Shown: one piece after another, positions 55,521-64,000 of the stretch
Layout of the letters: each line of letters opens with the position of its first letter
Numbering within the stretch: the first letter of the stretch is position 1
The notes under the pieces: generated by a model
Told to the model about the DNA's origin: nothing
Databases searched by the model: none
Seen by the model: only the letters and a program-made list of their open reading frames with translations
Program-made: the position numbers and the translations under genes
From: Apostichopus japonicus
Lineage: Eukaryota > Echinodermata > Holothuroidea > Aspidochirotida > Stichopodidae
Assembly (NCBI RefSeq): GCF_037975245.1
Contig: NC_092562.1
Span: 2,701,001 to 2,765,000, forward strand
Direction: 5' to 3'
Length of the DNA: 64,000 nt

Positions 55521-58500
55521 GAAAAAATCAAGAACGCAAATAGTCAAGCTCAGCGGGTAGGAACACATACACAAGTTTGAGATTTTTTTGGGGTTTTGAT
55601 GATAATCGTAACCTATGCATTCATGATGGCGTATATGTGTGTGTGTGAGTGCGTTTGTGAGGCCCAGCTTGTAAACACGATATCTCAAGAAGGGAAGGTC
55701 AGACCAAGTTAATAGCTAGTGTCTAGAAGTATCACATTGAGTACTAGAACCCTTTCGTTTTTTGGTGGAGTTCAAAGGTCAACCTTGTGAACACGATATC
55801 TCAATACTGGAAGCTTGGGCCGACCTTTAATTTAGTGTGTAGAAGTACCACATTGAGTTAAAGAAGCATATTATTTTTGGTGCAGGTCAAAGGTCAATTA
55901 GGGTCATCAGAGGTCAAATCGTGAAACCCTTGTAAACATGTACACCCTCACTATACATTACATCAGATTCATGAAGAAAACTGCTCATGTTACATGATCG
56001 AAACCACAATGCATTTTTGCATTTTGGTTATTCAGTTATTAGACTACTTGCGTTTGACCTAATTAATGGTCCAAATATTGACCAGAATTCATCATATTTG
56101 ACATCTTCCTGGTCTGACATTTAAGATGAGTCTAGCACTTTGATGAATTCGATGAATTAATATCATAATGTTCCTGAATTAACTTCCAGTCGTTATCTAT
56201 TTTCACGATATTTAACTCCGGCTATAATAACGTCTGTCATTTTTATTAACATTGCAACTTGCATGCTTAGCAGGTTTTCAAAATCTGTCAGAGGTACGAT
56301 TAATTTACATCTGAATGAGAACCGGATATATGCATCTAACGTTATTGAAGATGAGGTGCTATCAGTCTCCGTTACAACTTGAATAAATATGTATATGGAT
56401 GCATGAGTAACATAGGCGTAGGAGAGCTGGGGGCTGCAGCCCCCCACCCCCACCCCCCCCCCCCGCAATCAAATATTTTTTTGAAACTTCGGGCACCTAC
56501 TGAAAGCAAACTAAATTGCAATTTGTTTTTCAAGCGAAATCAGCGAAAAACACATTTTGTACCTGACTTATGCATTTAAGGCTGCAAGCTAAAATGTTGA
56601 ACAGTAAAATCATTGCTTGCTTGTTTTGGTATCCCGGGTTACACGGGACTCCAAGCTTTAGAATTTGTGTTAAGATCAATTGAGTCATTGCATGCACACA
56701 TCGTTATTGGCAGATGCGGCCTTTTACTCACCATTCAAGTCCAACAGTGTACTGTAACGGCCCCTTTTTTCAAGTCCTCTGGCTAAGCTTGTATCCTTGT
56801 GCACAAAATATACAAGGGGTCCCCTATCTTGTGGAGAACGGTGTAAAAACTTCCGTAATGTTCAAAGTGTTGTTACAAATAGTTCCGTTTGTCAACCGAT
56901 TGCAAGAGTATCATAAAATACACTCCACGTATTCCTGAATCATTAAAGTCCATTCACTCTGCAACAGGCCTAGTTTTTATTTAGGTCCGTCTATGAACTT
57001 GACAACCGACTAAGTATGCACCTGAGACATTCCAAGTAGAAGCAGCAAAATAATCCTTCTAAAACCCTTTTTGTATTTGTGTTTCTTTCTGTGAGGCCGC
57101 CTTTTTCTTTCCATTGTGTAATAAGAAAGGTGGAAAGAGTGCAAGTCTCAAGAGGGGTAGTTTAATAGGATTAGAAATTAAGTCAAATTAACTTACTTCT
57201 CAGTCTATTGACTCGTATTATGCCTTTTTCCCTTGGTAGTTTTCGAGACCTATGGCCCGCTATTTTGGGACTAAAAAGGGGTTGAAATTGATTGAAGAAT
57301 GAAGCGAAGTTTCACAATCTCGTGAATAATATAGGCCTACATACGATAAATAGGTAGGCATACAATACAACCAGAGCAGAATAGGCTACCATGCATCTAA
57401 AATCGTCGACTGGCATTTCTAAGGGAGTGAGGATGCGTGCGTCTGTGTGTGTGTTTCTTGCAGGACGAGTAATTAAGCAAGTTGCGTTATGATTAAAACC
57501 CATACCGTACTATGTGGGTCAGCCAGGGGGGGTAGGAGCCGGGGGCACCCGGGAAAGTGTCCCCCCCCACTTTTCCAAAATAGCAAATGTGCCATACTGG
57601 CAAATAAAATGTGCCCCTTTGATGAAGAACTGTCTTTTGGATATCTTAAGCCTTTGTTAAGTTTAATATTTTATTTTAATTAATTATTTTTTATATTCTT
57701 AGTCTGTACATGCTATTTTGAAAATGGCATCCCATATCATTTTGTAGCACGGTTAACAATAAATAATCTCAATAAATAGTATTGATAGCATACTAACACA
57801 TCATATATATTTAAGTGATATGGCCGGTGTGTATCGGTTTATAGCATAACGAGTGGTGGTTGTGGAATGAAAAAGTGCCCCTCTTATGTTGTGCCCCCTC
57901 CCCCACATTTTAGAAGCTTCCTACCTCCCTGAGGTCAGCTTAGGGTAAGGTGTTCACTGTGTTCTCCCTAGCAACAGATTCAGGTTAAATGAATGAAAAG
58001 CTGCCGATCATGTAATATTATCATTATCCATGATGATGATGGACTAATGGCTTTTGCTTCTTTTGTCCTACAGCAAAAGCCATGAATATGTCCAGTGCAT
58101 TGTGCCCTGACAATGCTGTGCATAAATTTAACTTTCTCATCTCCATGACTCCCCTATCTCCGTGCCACGCAATATATTCATTAATATGCTATAACGAACG
58201 GTTCGTCAATTTTCCGCGAAATGTCAAATTGCTTTCTGAGACAAAAGATAGGCTAAAATGTATATATATTTCTTGTTAGAAATTGTTAAACACACAAACA
58301 TCTGGAAGGTGAGTGATTCTTCAGTTATTTTGCAAAATGTTTCAAGAATATGCCGGTGATCAAAGCTGACCTATTCAAGAAAAGTGTGAATTTTCTGCAC
58401 GAGTGAACGAAAAGCCACTCTGGATTATAGATATAAATAAGCTAACTTTTGGAAAAGTTTTTATTTTTTATTATTTCACTGGTAAAAGCCAATAAATCGA

Positions 58501-59416
58501 CATCTTCATGTCAAAAGAGTATCAATGGTGTTTCCACAAATACAAAATAATAAATATATAGGCTTATATACGGTACCTCCCAAAATGAATTTAATGGAGC
58601 CTGAATTCAGAGTGCATTGACCTCTACGTAAACATTCCTATTGTATTAAATTTCAAGGAAAAATACAGAACAAGATTTTAAAACAGAGGGAAAATAACGA
58701 TTTTGAAGAACATGACAGACCACCTACGGTGATCCAAGTCTTGGGTTTATGATCGAGGGGTTTGGTAACAATATATCATCTTTCGGTCAACCATATGTAA
58801 ATCTTTCGTGATAAATGTTAGTGGGTTCCATGAAAGTGTCACGTTCACTACCACTGGTATATTCCTGTAAATTACCAAGCAGTAAGAACAAATCAATATA
58901 TATATATACACAATAAAGGCTAACTCCACTACATTCTGTCGAAAATAAAAAGTTCAGTGGCGTGCACATGATATCATAATTTTAGTGGTGTTGGGATGGG
59001 TTGGGGGGGGGGTAAGCTAATTTTCTCCTAACTGACTAAGGTAGGGGTATCAGCTATTATAGGAGGGCATGAGGTGGATCCATGATCTTATAAAGGAGGG
59101 GTGTTGTCGCAGGGTCGTTGAAGCCAACAACTCCGATATTAGGAGGGGGTATAAGTCTGGTGGTCCTCCCGACTGGAAGTTTAGATGCTTCGACTATAAA
59201 TATATCTAAAGCAGGGAACTCTCAATTTGACTAGACATATATAATTCAATGTTAGTTTTAAGTCGATCATCCTTCTTGAAAATAAAACTCTGTTGTAATT
59301 TGTAGTTGGGTTTATACGCACACCAGTCGGCTGTAAGGAACTCCCAAAAGCTGAATAATAAAAGCTGAAAAAATCTGTCCGTGTTAATAGTGACATAGAA
59401 AGACTGTGATGAAAAC

Positions 59417-59451
<35 letters not shown>

Positions 59452-60343
59452 TAGAATAAACAAACCAACTTCTACTGCAGGGGCCCTCTCTCGCATGGGT
59501 CAGAAAAGTCAGGAATGACTGGACATAATCCACCTCTAAGAGCATTCTTTGGAAAAAAATAATAATAATATACACTTTCTGTCCAGGTGGTTCATTGTGT
59601 GCCCATAAAAGAAAAGGACCGAAAATATTTAAAATATTCAAGCGTCCTATTTTCGTACCTTGGTACCGTAATTTGTATAACTCTGATTCAAGACTATGTG
59701 GATTGTAGTATGAGAAACTTCCAACCTTTAACGACTCTCTATAATAACGGTACTTTCACGCGACTAATATCGCTGTCTCGTCTAGTAGAGTGCACAGGGT
59801 TTCAATGGTGAATATTTGTGTGGGGGATTCTAACCCCCCCCACCCCCACCTGATATAGGTAGGGGAATCAACATTGATGGACGGGATAGCAGGCGAATCA
59901 AGGATTTATAAAGGAGGTAGGGAGGGGCCGGTTGTCGTCCTGCGATCGCTGACGCCAACTCTTATGTTAAGAGGACTTTGGGGGTCAGCACATGGTTTCA
60001 AATGTGAATGGCGTGTGGGAGGGGGGGGGGGTCTTAATATCCAACTCTCGTGTTTAACAGTGGTCTTTCTCAGAGAACAATTACAAGTTTAGACGTTAAA
60101 TGGTGGATCCTGATGTATATTTTGACTATCAAATAGATATATTATAAGAACTAGACGTAAGGTTGTGCGATACATACTCTTGATGTTTCGTGGGGTTTAA
60201 GAAGGGGTGGGTTGGGGTGTACACCCATAGCAGTGGTCTAATTCTTATTCGGCCGAATAAAAAAATCAAACTGAACCATTTCCCCCCGACGGATGAACCC
60301 CCTACACCTCCCTATAATAACAGAATATGTGCGTACGCTTAAC
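55521..60343. other. Gene-poor region with repeat relics
   Basis: I see no supported exon. It contains G/C homopolymer tracts typical of degraded mobile elements (56420-56465, 57528-57575, 59000-59030, 59825-59850), a (TA)n tract at 59420-59447, and a possible 5'UTR exon of the dynein light chain gene that I could not define. The block GGGGGCACCCGGGAAAGTG at about 57541, and the GTGCCCC pieces near 57603 and 57874, suggest one decayed element split by later sequence. Confidence 0.45.
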
Positions 60344-60420
60344 CTGTTTCCCGAGGCACAGTTTACAGCAGTCGGAGCGTTTAATTGAGGGCGTACTTCA
60401 AGAGATTCCATCTCCGACAT
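60344..60420 (-). CDS. Possible isolated first exon (low confidence)
   Basis: On the minus strand ATG at 60420 opens 25 codons (MSEMESLEVRPQLNAP and on) ending at a GTTAAG donor. The surrounding 200 bp is CpG-richer than its AT-rich surroundings. No acceptor partner was identified. If it spliced to the dynein light chain exon at about 55514 the frame would stop before that gene's ATG, so it would be a 5' leader with a small upstream ORF. It could equally be chance. Confidence 0.2.
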
Positions 60421-60631
60421 AGTTTGACAGAGCTGATGGACTCGCTCGCGTATGGTAAATAATATGGAATAGTTCACGCACGCAGCCGCATACAGCATAT
60501 ATATATGAAATGAAATTAGCACTTTTTTGGCAAAGAAAAGAGAGAGGAAAATTTGAGTAATGGAAAGACTAGGTTCACTCACAGTAACCCAAAAAAACTA
60601 TTCCGTGAATGTATGTGTCGGGGTGTAATAA

Positions 60632-60633
<2 letters not shown>

Positions 60634-60712
<79 letters not shown>

Positions 60713-60759
60713 GCCTAAATATATATATTTTTCAACTCACTACGAGTTCAATTATATAA

Positions 60760-60823
<64 letters not shown>

Positions 60824-60850
60824 TATATATATATACATATATATATATAT
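60634..60850. repeat. Two long (TA)n microsatellites
   Basis: Pure or nearly pure TA runs at 60634-60706 and 60765-60850 are separated by about 58 bp of unique sequence (AAATAGGCCTAAATA, CAACTCACTACGAG). Frames translating as repeated YI here are artefacts. Such tracts can extrude cruciforms and are prone to length error in assemblies. Confidence 0.95.
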
Positions 60851-60859
60851 GTATACATG

Positions 60860-63530
60860 ACTAGGCGCACAGGCCTTTCATCACTTACTACTTGTGCGCA
60901 TGCTCAACGGACCGGCTATAAAGTTTGGGCATCAGGAGAACTTCAGAAATATTCTTTGTAATTTCAATCGGTTTTGCGGAGGGTAAACAACTTTTCACCC
61001 CGATGACTTTCGCCTCCAACCGCGAAGACCCGCCCTAATAACTCAGCTAGTGTATGGTACGTGATGTTCGGTGTTTTCATTTCGGTTCACACAAAACATA
61101 TTCTATGTGGTAGGTCTTGAAATTTCTTCCTCGGAGATGAAGAAGAAGAAAAAGAGAAGGGTAGCAGAAAATATTCTCGACTGTGTACATGAAAGTTTAT
61201 GAACTTTTAAAACCCATTTACCTCTGGGTGTGTAACTGCGGCTCTCGTTCCAAGTATATAGTAATGACCAGCTGGAAAAGTATATAATAATAACAAGCCA
61301 TCTAGTAAACACAACAAACGGAACATAGCAATTAGGCCTAGTTTAGTTTTTTTATTGAAGGTAACGCTGTTTGTTAGTATTCCTATACAGAACTCGTTCG
61401 ATCTGGCATGATTTAGTTGGAAAGTGTGAAAGATGATTCTAGCCAGACGTTTAATTTCAAGTGTCGATTTTTTTGGGGGGGGGGGCGGGGGGGGCTTCAA
61501 ACTAGGTGGTTTGTCTTACTGACTCCTTGAGAGGCATTTGTTATTAGAATTTCGCTCAATTGTACTGTCCTACGCTTAAGTATGCGTGACCCATCCTCAG
61601 CCCATTTCCTTACTGCATACAGACACACACCTGGTGCTATTTAGTAAATTTCTACAAGCCCGACAAGCGTAAAAGCTCACTTTAAAGAAGCAAAGGTTGT
61701 TGTTTTTTTTTAGTTCGGTCGGACATTTTTTAACAAAAGAAATGAGTAATTCTTAATGTAACATTGCAAATGCCCAAACTAGAACGTCCTTCTGAATATA
61801 TATTTTTTTACCCAAATCAATGTAATTGACTAAAAAAATAATGAATTTGATTTTTAATATTCAACATTTCTTTTACCGGACACTTTTCATAGAAGGCCTA
61901 AATATTATCACACATATATGTAAAAGCAAATTTTCAAATATGGTTACGTTTTGATTCACCATGCACTTGATATAAAACTTGACAAAACAAACTAATGTGT
62001 TACTTTGGCTATCGGATTTTACTATGGACTGGTATTGACAAATTGATCAATTCCAACTCAGAAAGCTGCTTTAAGTACCAAAAAAAAAATGAAAAGAAAG
62101 AAGGAAAGGTTGATACTGTTATATAGACAACAAAAAAAACCTGCAATCAGTCCAGATTTGCATATCTTCACCACTTTAAAGTTTTGGAAAAAATATACCC
62201 CTCACTATTTGAAACGTTTGAAGCTCATCAATGAAATGGACTGGGTGAGTATATCTAACATAGAGCAAATCTGTGTCAGTTTATCAGATGCAGTACAAAA
62301 CTCGATAACTTCAAAAATCATGTTTTGGTAAATGTTTCAGCAAATTGTACCAAAATGAATTTATATTAACATTTAGGCCTGCAATGAAGAAGTGTAGTTA
62401 TATACTCGTTTGAACAAAAGCAGTCACAAAATGTTCATATTAAATATCTTGAAAATACATAATAAAATATTAAAACGTTACAAGAACTCAAATTTGACTA
62501 TTTCTTTGACTATGACATATCAAGACTATATATTCTGCCTATTATTATTATTATTATTATCATTATTGTCATCCCGTAAGATTTTATAAATAAAGAGTCA
62601 GGCTCTGCTATGTGGTAGAGAAATTGGTTATAGGACTTAGGTTGTCATTGTTAATGGTAGTTGGGTAACTGGTTAGGTATTCCACGTGGAACAGGGCGGT
62701 TCGTGTGGGCTATGTATAGTTAATTGTCTCCGCAGGGAACAACGGTAGGGCCTACTATCACCTTTAAGATTAGTTCACCTGGGCACGTTACGTTCTGTCT
62801 AGTAGCTGAGCCTTATGCAATATGTAAATGAAGATTCGTACATCTGGAGATATGAGTCTGTGGCGTCATGTTGGGCTTGCTTAAAGTGGATTGACATAGA
62901 CATCTTAACCGGGCACTTTCATCTTGTAAATTATGCGCAAGGACGCTTTTAATATCTTTTAAATTTTTTGTTTATCTTGCAAGCACGGTCAGTGTAACCT
63001 ATATATTTTTTTTTCAAAGTAAAACTGGTTGTGGGCAGAGAAACATATAAATACAAACCATGTTTATGAGTTTGTTTCTCTCTGGGAAATGCCAATGAAA
63101 TATAGACATTACCCCTTGATGTCCATAACAAATAGCCAATAAAAAGTACGCCCTCACATTCACTGATGTATATATCATATATATATATAGAAGAAGTCAG
63201 CATTCTATGTGAATTATAACTAGAGGCCGCTGTTTTGACAGAACCTGACAACATACCAGTTCTGCTCTCTGTACAGATGCATTCCCGTTCACCACTTGCT
63301 TAACTCAACTACCCGTCCTTTTTTTACTCTTGTAAAGACCTATTGTACATAAAAATAGAACACAAGTGAATTGAGCTGCTGCTGCATTCCAGACATTGCA
63401 AACACGTGTCCAGTTTTACCCATCACCTCTGCTGCAACTCCCTGCAGTGATGCTGAACTGATGAACATAGCAACAGTTTCTTGGGATGCCATTTTTTGTT
63501 CTCTCTTCGTGCATCGTAATGTATCCTGTC
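60860..63530. other. No gene seen
   Basis: Mixed-composition non-coding sequence. It includes a G-rich tract at 61475-61493 and a (TTA)n run at 62542-62561 followed by a retroposon-like GTAAGATTTTATAAATAAAG. No exon with recognisable protein. Confidence 0.45.
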
Positions 63531-63536
63531 TGAATA

Positions 63537-63559
63537 ATATATATATATATATATATATG
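63537..63559. repeat. (TA)n microsatellite
   Basis: A run of TA dinucleotides followed by GTGAATAAATATATATC. It makes spurious YIYIY frames on both strands. Confidence 0.9.
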
Positions 63560-63885
63560 TGAATAAATATATATCACCGGTTCCTCTGAATAGCAAACCA
63601 CGGCATGCAGGGCGGGTGGGTGAGGGGGGGGGGTGGGGTGGATGCATGGAGCTGAAAGCTTTAAGCCGGCTACTCAATAGTTGAATATGTATAGGGCAGC
63701 TATATATATGAATAAACGAACCAAACACAACATGCAGTCCCATATGCCAGTCTGAAATCAACCAAGCCTAACACGTTGTAATTAATTGCCACCCAAATAT
63801 ATGTCACAGCATTCGACCATCAAGACCGTGGAAAGCCCTGGCTTCGTGGGTGTTCTCTTCGTCAGAGGTTGTGAGATCCTCGGAT

Positions 63886-63999
63886 TTACTGTCTGCCCAG
63901 GAGAAGGTCAATGTCTTCGTTACGGATAGCATATAGACCAACATCGTGTATAACGCCGTTCTTCTCAGTGATAGGCCATTCTGTCAGTTCAGGGGTTTT
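63886..63999 (-). CDS. 3' part of an unidentified protein at the right window edge
   Basis: Reading the minus strand from the edge gives 37 codons with balanced amino-acid use (TEWPITEKNGVIHDVGLYAI, then RNEDIDLLLGRQ) followed by TAA at 63888-63886. The sequence is markedly less AT-rich than its surroundings. The same bases also offer a splice donor (GTAAAT two bases into the last sense codon), so it may be an internal exon rather than the C-terminus. I do not recognise the family. Confidence 0.45.
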   Translation of the reverse strand, partial: KTPELTEWPITEKNGVIHDVGLYAIRNEDIDLLLGRQ

Positions 64000-64000
64000 A

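Noticed and set aside
60609-60860. Frame encoding long Tyr-Ile repeats
   Set aside because: Translation of the (TA)n microsatellite only.

Overview
The window is eukaryotic nuclear DNA: AT-rich, intron-rich and full of minisatellites and short mobile elements. It carries cilia/flagella genes. The protein similarities and the dispersed AGGCCT-rich intergenic texture suggest a marine deuterostome invertebrate, most plausibly an echinoderm. That placement is inference.

The main content is one essentially complete gene on the + strand, an orthologue of SPEF2 (sperm flagellar protein 2, the vertebrate counterpart of the central-pair protein CPC1). I could chain 44 coding exons from 8599 to 52767. 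Every junction is AG/GT and all phases agree. The product is about 1,967 residues, against roughly 1,820 in human. In order it has a calponin-homology-like N-terminus, a long basic coiled coil, a divergent adenylate/nucleoside-monophosphate-kinase module (P-loop at about residue 586, DGFP at about 761), Lys/Ser/Pro-rich linkers, a conserved middle region, an EF-hand-like segment and a conserved C-terminus.

Layout. 1-330: a 105-bp tandem repeat cut by the window edge. 379-3635: 3' exons of a minus-strand coiled-coil gene, head-to-head with SPEF2. 3700-8598: intergenic or upstream DNA with a fold-back element and an RFX X-box-like site. 8599-52767: SPEF2. 54915-55487: a single-exon Tctex1-family dynein light chain CDS (TCTEX1D1/DYNLT5-like) on the minus strand, tail-to-tail with SPEF2. 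55520-63885: no convincing gene, only microsatellites and repeat relics. 63886-64000: the edge of another minus-strand coding stretch. Two or three of the genes are axonemal, so this looks like a small ciliary gene neighbourhood.

The most unusual pattern is in the introns of SPEF2. At exons 7, 11 and 32, and more weakly at 14 and 25, a minisatellite begins at or just before the exon end. Its unit contains a copy of the exon's 3' end plus the 5' splice site, so each intron holds about 7 to 33 copies of a donor-like junction. One further array runs straight into a 3' splice site (exon 37). The exon 7 array has 25 units of 61 bp with no length change and a seven-unit higher-order repeat. Other finds are a 162-163 bp MITE present twice with clear 6-bp target duplications, a tRNA-derived SINE in two copies, a roughly 570-bp fold-back element, and a candidate 27-nt in-frame microexon.
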